NCBI GenBank assembly: GCA_946482345.1
Contig: CAMLRJ010000175.1
Location: 1 to 7,098, forward strand
DNA length: 7,098 nucleotides
Direction of reading: 5' to 3'
DNA from: an uncultured Cellvibrio sp.
GTDB lineage: Bacteria > Pseudomonadota > Gammaproteobacteria > Pseudomonadales > Cellvibrionaceae
The notes beneath the pieces are model-generated. The model ran no database searches, was not told the DNA's origin, and was given only the letters and a program-made list of their open reading frames with translations. A program made the translations under genes and the position numbers. Below are positions 1-6,094 of this stretch, in pieces (the first letter of the stretch is position 1; each line of letters starts with the position of its first letter).

Positions 1-27
1 AAACCCTCAACAGAAAGGACCAAACCC

Positions 28-1269
28 ATGCTGAGTTGGGACGATTTCAACAACGAAGAAACCCCCAAAGCAAAGCCGGCCCCCGCCTACCGCGAGCCGC
101 AAGCCCCTGCACGCCCGGCAGATACAGAAACCCAGGCTGCCGCACCGAGCAACAAACCCACTGAAAAAGTCAGCCCCGAACTGGCCAAAGCCCGCGCCGC
201 CCTGGCTGACCTGGACCCAACCCCCGGACTGGAAGAACTGGAGATGGGCGCCGCACGTATCCAGGTTGACGACAAGCAAATGATCAACTGCCGCGCCGAC
301 CTCAACCAGCTCGTTCCTTTCAAGTACGACTGGGCCTGGCAAAAATACCTGGACGGCTGCTCCAACCACTGGATGCCGCAAGAAGTGAACATGACCGCCG
401 ACATCGCCCTGTGGCGCAGCAAAGACGGCCTCACCGAAGACGAGCGCCGCCTGGTCATGCGCAGCCTCGGCTACTTTTCCACCGCCGACTCACTGGTCGC
501 CAACAACCTCGCACTGGCGATCTACCGCTTGATCACCAACCCCGAGTGCCGCCAGTACATCCTGCGTCAGGCGTTTGAAGAAGCCATCCACACCCACGCC
601 TACCAATACTGCATCGAATCCCTGGGCATGGACGAAGGTGAAGTCTTCAACATGTACCGCGAATTACCCAGCGTTGCCAACAAAGCCGCGTGGAGCCTCA
701 AGCACACCCAAAGCCTCGGCAACCCCACCTTCAAAACCGGCACCCCGGAAAACGACCAGGAACTGCTGCGCAACCTCGTGGCGTTCTACGTGGTCACCGA
801 AGGTATCTTCTTCTACTGCGGCTTTACCCAAATCCTCAGCATGGGCCGCCGCAACAAGATGACCGGCGTCGCCGAGCAGTTCCAATACATCCTGCGCGAT
901 GAATCCATGCACTTGAACTTCGGTATCGACGTGATCAACCAGATCAAACTGGAAAACCCACACCTGTGGACGCAAGAATTCCAGCAAGAAGTTATCCAGA
1001 TGATCCTGCAAGGCACCGAACTCGAAATCGCCTACGCCCGCGACTCCATGCCCCGCGGCGTCCTCGGCATGAACGCCGCCATGATGGAAGAGTATTTGCA
1101 CTTCATCGCCAACCGCCGCTGCTCACAAGTTGGTTTGAAAGAGCAGTATCCAGGTGCACAGAATCCCTTCCCGTGGATGAGTGAAATTATGGATTTGCGG
1201 AAGGAGAAGAATTTCTTTGAGACGCGGGTTATTGAGTATCAGACTGGTGGGGCGTTGAGTTGGGATTAA
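28..1269 (+). CDS. nrdB: Ribonucleoside-diphosphate reductase class I, beta subunit (NrdB)
   Basis: This is the radical-generating small subunit of class I ribonucleotide reductase. With NrdA it reduces ribonucleoside diphosphates to deoxyribonucleotides in the cytoplasm. By alignment to E. coli NrdB the di-iron ligands read as D154 (in [10 protein letters not shown]), E185 and H188 (EEAIHTHAY), E258 (VTEGIFF), and E292 and H295 ([10 protein letters not shown]). Y192 sits where the radical tyrosine Y122 lies, so this looks like a tyrosyl-radical enzyme. The C-terminal tail [13 protein letters not shown] carries the conserved tyrosine and the NrdA-docking end. At 413 residues it is longer than the roughly 375 of E. 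coli. The extra length is an N-terminal Pro/Ala-rich linker (about residues 12-50) after MLSWDDF, and no ATP-cone is visible. The ATG is preceded by AGAAAGGA at a good distance. nrdA probably lies just outside the window. Codon use changes sharply over the last 47 codons. Confidence 0.98.
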   Translation: MLSWDDFNNEETPKAKPAPAYREPQAPARPADTETQAAAPSNKPTEKVSPELAKARAALADLDPTPGLEELEMGAARIQVDDKQMINCRADLNQLVPFKYDWAWQKYLDGCSNHWMPQEVNMTADIALWRSKDGLTEDERRLVMRSLGYFSTADSLVANNLALAIYRLITNPECRQYILRQAFEEAIHTHAYQYCIESLGMDEGEVFNMYRELPSVANKAAWSLKHTQSLGNPTFKTGTPENDQELLRNLVAFYVVTEGIFFYCGFTQILSMGRRNKMTGVAEQFQYILRDESMHLNFGIDVINQIKLENPHLWTQEFQQEVIQMILQGTELEIAYARDSMPRGVLGMNAAMMEEYLHFIANRRCSQVGLKEQYPGAQNPFPWMSEIMDLRKEKNFFETRVIEYQTGGALSWD

Positions 1270-1348
1270 GCTTGATGATGATGCGAGTATAGCTAGGACA
1301 GCGATGCCCGGTTGTTTACATAAAGCACAGGAACTGCTATTGAATGGC

Positions 1349-1407
1349 AAAGCCGCTATTAAGTTAGTCATGAATAAATGATTAGACTTGGTAGCGGCTT
1401 TTATTTT
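1349..1407 (+). terminator. Long intrinsic terminator after nrdB
   Basis: AAAGCCGCTA (1349-1358) pairs perfectly with TAGCGGCTTT (1392-1401). The stem continues inward through two G-T wobbles, AAGT/ACTT, one bulged G, and TAGTCAT/ATGATTA, closing on the loop GAATAA (1372-1377). That makes about 23 paired positions per arm. The T-rich run TTTTATTTT follows the descending arm. It lies 80 bases after the nrdB stop and separates nrdB from the accessory block. The A-run before the ascending arm means it might also act on the opposite strand. Confidence 0.8.
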
Positions 1408-1451
1408 CGTCGAGCTATTACTCCCGTAGAAGAACAGGGCGCAATAACAAT

Positions 1452-3020
1452 ATGGCTGGATTAAAAGTATACGAAGGCAACGGAAACATAGCAAAAATTG
1501 CCAACCCTGAGAAAATAAAATCTAGCGAATGTTTAGATTTGGCACTCTGCGGCAAAGACGCGTGGAATGAATGGCAAGAAGAGTTTTCTAACGAAAGGAA
1601 TGCCGCCGATTTCTCAGGCGTTAACTTTCAGAATTATCACTTCATTTTCCGAAATTTCACTTTTAAATGCCACGTTAAATTTACTGACTCAACTTTTGGT
1701 ACAGACTCAGCCAATTTCAACGAAGTAAAATTCCATCATGGAGTAAATTTTTCGAATGCTCGCTTTACGGGAATGGCAGAATTCAATAAAGTCATCTTTG
1801 AAAAAGATGTCAACTTTAATGGTTCCGAGTTTTCTTCGGCAACAGATTTCAATGATTCAGTCTTTAAAGGTAACGCCGTATTTTCTAAAGCCATTTTTCT
1901 GAAACCCGCAATGTTTTGGCGAGCACAGTTTCTAAGCCCAGCCTTTTTTCGTGAAGTTTGCTTTGGGGAAAACGCCGTTTTTAGAGGCGCCAGTTTTCAC
2001 AAAGGAGCACACTTTGAGAAAACCGTTTTTAAGGGCATGGCTTTTTTTCCAGGCTCCCAATTTTTTGAAGCAGCTAATTTTTCACACACTGAATTTGGCG
2101 ATAATGCAAATTATAACGGATCTCAATTCAGTCTTCGCACACTCAATGAGTTAGACTCCGTTAAACAGAACATAGATTTTTCCGGTGCAAAATTTCATGG
2201 ATCAGCTGATTTTTCAGCCAGCGACTGGAAGGCGTTGACGCGTTATTATCAGAGCAATTTTGAAACCAGAAAAAAGCAGGCTATCGAAGAGGGACTCGAT
2301 CCAGGCTCAATTAGCGCCGCGTCTTTTAGGGGAGCAAATTTTTCAAAAAGTGTGATTTTTAACGGACGCGTTTTTACAGGACCAGTAGACTTTGGCCCTT
2401 TGGACCAGAGCTCTGATAGGGATGTGTCTCATAAAAATTCAAAAACCACTGTTTTTAAATCTGCACCACATTTTTATGAATGCAAAATTCACCAAAATAG
2501 CAGCTTCTATAAAGCTCAGTTCCCTCCACCCAGTGGAGATCATAAGGCTGCCGGCGCCTACTGCGCTTTAAAGTTAGCTTTTTCTCAGAAGCAAGATTTG
2601 CGAATGGAACAACTTTTCTTCAAATTGGAGATGCAGGAAGAAGCTCTTCTGAACAAACGCCAATATTGGCTATATAGATTGTATACAGTTACCAGTGATT
2701 ATGGTTTTAGCACATCAAGACCTCTTTTGCTATTGATTCTTACACCTTGGATTCTGGCATCTATATCCTATGCATTTATGGCTGATCTAAGTCCCTGCGT
2801 ACCTGGATCGAATGGATGTGACATGCTCGGTGTCTTATTTCAATTTTCATTAATATCAATCCCCGGCTTTGAAAAAATAGCATGGGAAGCAAAAGACGCA
2901 TTGTTTTCTGGAAATATGGGAATCTCAGTGTACTTAGTGATTTTGATTCAGAAAATACTAACGCTAATGGGTTTATTTTTAACCGGGCTGTCATTGCGAA
3001 ACTTATTTAAAATGAAATAA
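1452..3020 (+). CDS. Pentapeptide-repeat protein with C-terminal membrane anchor
   Basis: The protein has 522 residues and three parts. Residues 1-50 are non-repetitive. Residues about 54-314 are a phenylalanine-rich pentapeptide-like repeat array, expected to fold as a right-handed quadrilateral beta-helix. From residue 89 to 226 the aromatic residues fall at alternating 5 and 6 residue spacing, an 11-residue period. After residue 360 comes a segment often seen in membrane-bound pentapeptide proteins: GAYCALKLAFSQ, then EQLFFKLEMQEE, then YWLYRLYTVTSDYGFSTSRP. Two hydrophobic helices follow at about 424-443 and 490-512, with a shorter apolar stretch (456-472) between them. A TM-loop-TM, pore-like layout is therefore possible, but no TVGYG-type selectivity filter is present. 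The biochemical role is unknown. The ATG has only a weak, distant Shine-Dalgarno (AGG at about 1436), and no promoter is obvious. Base composition is clearly more AT-rich than nrdB. It is the first gene of the accessory block. Confidence 0.88.
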   Translation: MAGLKVYEGNGNIAKIANPEKIKSSECLDLALCGKDAWNEWQEEFSNERNAADFSGVNFQNYHFIFRNFTFKCHVKFTDSTFGTDSANFNEVKFHHGVNFSNARFTGMAEFNKVIFEKDVNFNGSEFSSATDFNDSVFKGNAVFSKAIFLKPAMFWRAQFLSPAFFREVCFGENAVFRGASFHKGAHFEKTVFKGMAFFPGSQFFEAANFSHTEFGDNANYNGSQFSLRTLNELDSVKQNIDFSGAKFHGSADFSASDWKALTRYYQSNFETRKKQAIEEGLDPGSISAASFRGANFSKSVIFNGRVFTGPVDFGPLDQSSDRDVSHKNSKTTVFKSAPHFYECKIHQNSSFYKAQFPPPSGDHKAAGAYCALKLAFSQKQDLRMEQLFFKLEMQEEALLNKRQYWLYRLYTVTSDYGFSTSRPLLLLILTPWILASISYAFMADLSPCVPGSNGCDMLGVLFQFSLISIPGFEKIAWEAKDALFSGNMGISVYLVILIQKILTLMGLFLTGLSLRNLFKMK

Positions 3021-3056
3021 CAGACAGCCTTTGTGAGAAACATTAGTTTCCAACTT

Positions 3057-3066
3057 AAAAGGAGAG
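3057..3066 (+). promoter_or_regulatory. Strong Shine-Dalgarno fixing a TTG start
   Basis: AAAAGGAGAG ends four bases before the TTG at 3071. It is the best ribosome binding site in the accessory block and is the reason for accepting the unusual start codon of the next gene. Confidence 0.7.
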
Positions 3067-3070
3067 AATC

Positions 3071-3319
3071 TTGAAATTGGATTTTTATTGGGATCTTTAT
3101 GATGACCCACTAGAACTGAAATATGCACTCAAAGATATAATCACAAACGAAAGAGTAATCAACGAGGCTATAAAAAATTACCTCCTAGGAAGAGAACAAG
3201 ATATTCTCTATGCTGAACAAGCTCATGCCAAGGGCGGGACATTCTCCTCTGTTGAAAAAATCATAAGCACTAACATCAAAAAAGAGCTGCTGCCAGAAAA
3301 GAATTTAGCAGTAAGTTAA
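3071..3319 (+). CDS. Short ORF, probable N-terminal part of the AHH toxin gene
   Basis: I do not recognise a family. The 82-residue product begins MKLDFYWDLYDDPLEL and is charged and apparently helical, with no signal peptide or membrane segment. The TTG start is supported by a strong Shine-Dalgarno. The reading frame ends at TAA 3317-3319, only 8 bases before the TTG of the AHH nuclease ORF. The downstream frame stays open upstream to 3274, so the two ORFs overlap by about 45 bases. Adding one A to the A6 run at 3278-3283 would join them without a stop. The natural gene may therefore run 3071-3705 (211 residues), with this part as the N-terminal helical region. Alternatively it is a separate small protein translationally coupled to the next gene. 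The last 12 codons would be spurious if the fusion is right. Confidence 0.6.
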   Translation: MKLDFYWDLYDDPLELKYALKDIITNERVINEAIKNYLLGREQDILYAEQAHAKGGTFSSVEKIISTNIKKELLPEKNLAVS

Positions 3320-3327
3320 GGAAGGCT

Positions 3328-3705
3328 TTGATTAAATCCCAAGGTCTTCCCGATGCGAAATATAACTATCACGCCCACCACATAGTGGCTAAAAACTGCC
3401 ATCGCGCAAGAAAAGCCGCCCAAATATTGCAAGCGCTGGGTATCGATTTGGATGATCCGGCCAATGGGGTATTTCTACCTGCCGATGAGATTTCCAAGAA
3501 AAAAGGCGTTTTGAAACAGGCTTACACTCACAACCCGGTTCATACCAAGCCATATTACGCCAATGTAAATTATCAAATCATTCAGGCGTACGAGCAAAAC
3601 GCCGACAAAGAGGATATGAAACGCCTATTAAAAGACATCGCAAATGAGTTGAAACGAGGTGTTTATCCGATAAACCACTACCTTCCTGGCGCAGAGAGAT
3701 TCTAA
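3328..3705 (+). CDS. AHH-domain nuclease toxin module (HNH/treble-clef superfamily)
   Basis: The product carries the AHH signature. HAHHIVAKNCHRARKA (residues 15-30) is followed by ALGIDLDDPANGVFLP (36-51), which is the usual spacing of the His-His pair (H17, H18) and the following conserved Asn (N46). AHH is a predicted HNH-superfamily endonuclease domain found as the C-terminal toxin tip of polymorphic toxins; DNA or RNA cleavage in a competitor is the expected role. As read here it starts at TTG 3328 after AAGGAAGG (3318-3325). The conserved lead-in SSKLRKALIKSQGLPD begins before that codon, in the same frame, which argues that the true N-terminus lies upstream. No PAAR, Rhs, VgrG, LXG or signal sequence is present. 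The module is therefore an orphan tip, a small stand-alone effector, or a frameshifted gene. The Imm11 gene begins 3 bases after the stop, as expected for a cognate immunity protein. Confidence 0.85.
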   Translation: MIKSQGLPDAKYNYHAHHIVAKNCHRARKAAQILQALGIDLDDPANGVFLPADEISKKKGVLKQAYTHNPVHTKPYYANVNYQIIQAYEQNADKEDMKRLLKDIANELKRGVYPINHYLPGAERF

Positions 3706-3708
3706 GCA

Positions 3709-4257
3709 ATGATATATCTACTTTCAGTAATGCCCGAGGGCTTCAAGGAACTGGATCTTCCTGAAGGGAAAGATTATATGGCTTTCAACTGTATGCGTTG
3801 GAATGGAGAATCCAAACTTAACCAGTGGAAATCGCCAGAAGTCGTATGGGTTGAAGATGAATTCACATTACCAAATGATCAAGTGGCGGATCTCACCAAA
3901 TTCATGGGCGGAGCAATAGCGTTATCAGAAAAAGCATACCAAGTCTTACAACCCATTATTGGAGCGCAAGCTGAATTCCTTCCCGTAGTTAGGGACCACG
4001 AACAGTGGTACTTGCTCAATGTCATCAACGTTCAAGATCTTATGGATAAAGCACGCTCGAAATTCAAAATCTACGAAGATGGTCATATAGGTCCATGCAC
4101 TCATGCATACATTCAAGAGCCAGATGACATAAATAGTTCAATTTTCTTGGTTAAAGGTTATTTCCCAAACTTATTTATCACTGCAAAGATAAAAGCAGAA
4201 ATTGAAAAGGCCGGATTAACAGGCGGTTTGATTCGCGAATATATAAATCCTGGTTAA
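3709..4257 (+). CDS. Imm11-type (DUF1629) immunity protein
   Basis: This is a cytoplasmic protein of 182 residues, the usual size of the Imm11/DUF1629 family. Family-like landmarks are the central NQWKSPEVVWV (38-48), GGAIALSEKAYQVLQPII (67-84), AEFLPVV and YLLNVINVQDLMD (89-113). The C-terminal block runs from FLVKGYFPNLFITAKI to EKAGLTGGLIREY. Imm11 proteins are predicted antitoxins that protect the producer and its kin from polymorphic toxin tips. The start ATG is 3 bases after the AHH nuclease stop, so it is almost certainly co-transcribed and translationally coupled with it. The inference is that it binds and neutralises that nuclease. There is no signal peptide or membrane segment, consistent with a target acting in the cytoplasm. 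Confidence 0.85.
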   Translation: MIYLLSVMPEGFKELDLPEGKDYMAFNCMRWNGESKLNQWKSPEVVWVEDEFTLPNDQVADLTKFMGGAIALSEKAYQVLQPIIGAQAEFLPVVRDHEQWYLLNVINVQDLMDKARSKFKIYEDGHIGPCTHAYIQEPDDINSSIFLVKGYFPNLFITAKIKAEIEKAGLTGGLIREYINPG

Positions 4258-4426
4258 GCATGAAATCTACAAGGTTTCCGCGTCAGAGAACATGACACGG
4301 ATTAAAAAGATAGCTTCTTAATTACCGAGAGTTTTCAAGAGCGCAGAGATAAAGCATGGACCGCCTGAGCTTAGTTTTGAGAAAGGTCTGCTTTAGGTTT
4401 TTCCCCGAAAGATGGATATCAACTAA
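4258..4426 (+). other. Intergenic gap with possible decayed coding sequence
   Basis: No intact gene or clear terminator is seen between Imm11 and Imm26. One frame (codons starting at 4259) reads as protein-like fragments broken by two in-frame stops. HEIYKVSASENMTRIKKIAS runs to TAA 4319-4321, then a stretch including FKSAEIKHGPPELSFEKGLL runs to TAG 4394-4396, then a few codons to TAA 4424-4426, which abuts the Imm26 ATG. This could be the remnant of a lost toxin or immunity gene, but the fragments are about as long as chance open stretches, so support is weak. Confidence 0.25.
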
Positions 4427-4891
4427 ATGGCTAGAAAACAAAAGTGGAAAAATGGCGATGTTTTTCTTGTCCCTCTGCTTGACGGAACGTATACGGTTGG
4501 GCAAGTAATCCGCAAAACAAAGGAGGCCTTGAATAGCGCAGTATGTGCCTTTTTTGATATACGCCTCATCGAAGGAGCTGCCGAGAATATTGAGGAACTT
4601 ACCGACAACTTATTAGTAGCGCTAAAGTTTTCTTCTGTGGGACTGCTGGATGCGGGAGAGTGGGAGGTGGTTGATAATAGAGTACCTCTCGACACAAGAA
4701 AATATTTTGACCTGGATCAGCTCGCGAAAGATAGGTACCTCAACGTAAACATCGTGGGTTCCGCCAATCTCAGAGAGCTAATGAACGCCTATTATGCACT
4801 GTCACCATGGAATACGTTTTACGATCCGCAGTATTTAGACAAGCTGCTCATTTCCCCTGACAAGAAGCCTAGGAATTTAATTCTACAATAA
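4427..4891 (+). CDS. Imm26-type immunity protein
   Basis: The product has 154 residues with the Imm26 layout. The opening KWKNGDVFLVPLLDG then TYTVGQV (6-27) is a beta-rich start, followed by AFFDIRL (41-47), GEWEVVDNRVPLD (77-89) and the closing AYYALSPWNTFYDPQYLDKL (121-140). Imm26 proteins are predicted immunity proteins of polymorphic toxin systems and are often found in arrays of unrelated immunity genes. No signal peptide is present, so it should act in the cytoplasm. No toxin gene lies directly before it, which makes it an orphan immunity gene here and suggests defence against toxins of other strains. The Shine-Dalgarno is weak (GGA about 12 bases upstream), and the start codon abuts an upstream TAA. 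Confidence 0.82.
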   Translation: MARKQKWKNGDVFLVPLLDGTYTVGQVIRKTKEALNSAVCAFFDIRLIEGAAENIEELTDNLLVALKFSSVGLLDAGEWEVVDNRVPLDTRKYFDLDQLAKDRYLNVNIVGSANLRELMNAYYALSPWNTFYDPQYLDKLLISPDKKPRNLILQ

Positions 4892-4934
4892 CGTCAAAAT
4901 AATCTTTAGCGCTCGACGATCGCGGAAACACTGT

Positions 4935-5606
4935 ATGAAAAAGAACACTATTATCTTTTGCTCCAGCCTTGCTCTGCTGTCGATGATTAGCCCAACCCAA
5001 GCCGAGCAATACTCGTTATCACCCTCCACTCTGGCTAAAAAAGAGATGCTCATGAGAGACAGAGTGAACTGGCAAACCGGCTGCGCCATTCCTGATATGT
5101 CCGACGCGGAGTCAGATGGCAGCGTTGATGTAAACGTGTTCGTGAATCCAGATGGAAGCACCAAGAAAATTGAATTGGAAAACTCTTCAGGCACTACAGC
5201 ACAAGATGAAGAAATCTTGGCAACGTTGAAAACCTGCACATTTACTGACGGTCTGGACGATGTCACCTACCCCCAATACTTTTACAAGACCCTCCACTTC
5301 GTCTGGCGAAAGGGAGACAAAAAGCCTCTTGTTGGCTTACGAAAGTGCATGCGATTACCATCCTACCCAGCCGTTGCTCTTTCACGACGCATAGAGGGCA
5401 CGACTGAGATCACCGTTCAACCGGAGAACGCCGGAACGTTTACGGTTAAGGTACATTCCAGTAGCGGCTCTGAAATATTGGACAAAAGGTCCATGCAGAT
5501 AGTTGATAAATGTATAAGCAATACTATCATCGCAGAATCTATCCGGAACAATTTCACGAACGGAGAGAGCGATAAAATGACCATTAAGTATCAGCTTTCC
5601 AGATAG
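4935..5606 (+). CDS. Secreted protein with two TonB-C-like repeats
   Basis: The product has 223 residues with a clear Sec signal peptide: MKK, a hydrophobic core, and a likely cleavage after PTQA (residue 23). The mature part contains two TonB C-terminal-like units. The first (about 61-123) has SVDVNVFVNPDGS, then KIELENSSG and EEILATLKTCTF. The second (about 137-222) has LPSYPAVALSRRIEGTTEIT, then FTVKVHSSSGSEILD. Both keep the hallmark pattern of a beta strand, G, a second strand, SSG and a helix. Each unit has a cysteine pair (C50/C101 and C138/C193) that could form a disulfide in the periplasm. Unlike true TonB there is no membrane anchor and no Pro-rich spanning region, so it should be soluble in the periplasm. 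It cannot simply be an energy transducer. A role as a periplasmic immunity or decoy protein is inferred only from the neighbouring immunity genes. GGAA at 4924-4927 serves as Shine-Dalgarno. Confidence 0.75.
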   Translation: MKKNTIIFCSSLALLSMISPTQAEQYSLSPSTLAKKEMLMRDRVNWQTGCAIPDMSDAESDGSVDVNVFVNPDGSTKKIELENSSGTTAQDEEILATLKTCTFTDGLDDVTYPQYFYKTLHFVWRKGDKKPLVGLRKCMRLPSYPAVALSRRIEGTTEITVQPENAGTFTVKVHSSSGSEILDKRSMQIVDKCISNTIIAESIRNNFTNGESDKMTIKYQLSR

Positions 5607-5615
5607 GTCCGCATC

Positions 5616-6022
5616 ATGAAGATTCTCGCAACCATAATTTTCATCTACGCCTTACCAACCACATGTATTGCCAAATGCACGCAGGAGATGGTTAAAGCCG
5701 AATACAAGTCTTCTATGAACAACAGCAAGCATACTTACAAGACAAGACAGAGAAACTAGATGCCCTGGTAGAGAGCATTAGGATTAAAAATAAACTTTCA
5801 GAGAAAGAAGCTTTCGACTATCGGATCAATGTACTAAACAATCTGGACGCACAAAAATACAAAAGAAATGAGCCTGATGCCAGCTTGAGGGCTATTGCTA
5901 ACATTCAGTGGGAGTTACGCTGTAAAAGCTTCCAAAGACTCAACAAAAAGCTTGTCAAGCTGGCGGATGCCCAGTGGAAAATAGTCTTCGATAAAATCAA
6001 CAATGATCTTAAGAATAAGTAA
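5616..6022 (+). pseudogene. Frameshifted gene for a small secreted protein
   Basis: From ATG 5616 the frame encodes a signal peptide (MKILATIIFIYALPTTCIAK) and about 27 more residues, then stops at TAG 5757-5759. A different frame is open from about 5687 to TAA 6020-6022 and continues the protein convincingly: YEQQQAYLQDKTEKLDALVE, a charged helical stretch, then IQWELRCKSFQRL and a Lys-rich end. That second part has no Met and no plausible start of its own. Gaining one base between about 5687 and 5713 would restore a single secreted protein of about 135 residues. It would have a Cys just after the signal peptide (C21) and a second one in the C-terminal third. No family is recognised. It starts 9 bases after the TonB-C-like gene, so the two were probably co-expressed. 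The break may be a true mutation or a sequence error. Confidence 0.7.
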
Positions 6023-6037
6023 AATCTGGAGGCGGTA

Positions 6038-6091
6038 GTGGTTGAAAATCATGAAAGCATTTCCCGAGGGTTAGGCCATAGACATGAATAA
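6038..6091 (+). other. Possible 17-codon leader ORF before the hydrolase
   Basis: A good Shine-Dalgarno, GGAGG (6028-6032), stands 5 bases before GTG 6038. The GTG opens a reading frame of 17 codons (MVENHESISRGLGHRHE) that ends at TAA 6089-6091, overlapping the hydrolase ATG at 6084. The hydrolase itself has only a distant GAGGG. The overlap would allow translational coupling. The peptide has three His residues but no long run of one amino acid, so classical attenuation is not indicated. Confidence 0.3.
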
Positions 6092-6094
6092 CCC
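6068..6094 (+). promoter_or_regulatory. Small hairpin enclosing the hydrolase start codon
   Basis: GGGTTA (6068-6073) is a perfect inverted repeat of TAACCC (6089-6094), with 15 bases between. The stem would take in part of the GAGGG Shine-Dalgarno-like sequence, and the loop holds the ATG at 6084. In mRNA it could lower initiation unless opened by translation of the upstream leader ORF. A 6-bp stem can occur by chance. Confidence 0.3.

Noticed and set aside
1402..1451. Promoter for the pentapeptide-repeat gene
   Set aside because: One is expected after the terminator, but no convincing -35/-10 pair with proper spacing could be read.
7..1494. Several open frames on the minus strand and alternative + frames across nrdB
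   Set aside because: They lie opposite or within the highly conserved nrdB frame, have low-complexity translations without family motifs, and are a by-product of its GC-rich third positions.
3278..3284. AAAAAAG as a programmed -1 ribosomal frameshift site
   Set aside because: The sequence matches the classic heptamer, but the upstream frame reads it as AAA AAA G, not A AAA AAG, so the codon phase is wrong. Polymerase slippage, mutation or sequence error fits better.
5760..6022. Independent second gene after the TAG at 5757
   Set aside because: The open frame has no ATG and no GTG or TTG start with a Shine-Dalgarno, and it continues naturally from the signal-peptide frame, so a frameshift explains it better.
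1270..6083. Integron cassette array
   Set aside because: A run of small same-strand genes suggested it, but no repeated attC-like sites were seen between the genes; the only strong hairpin (1349-1401) is a single-copy terminator.
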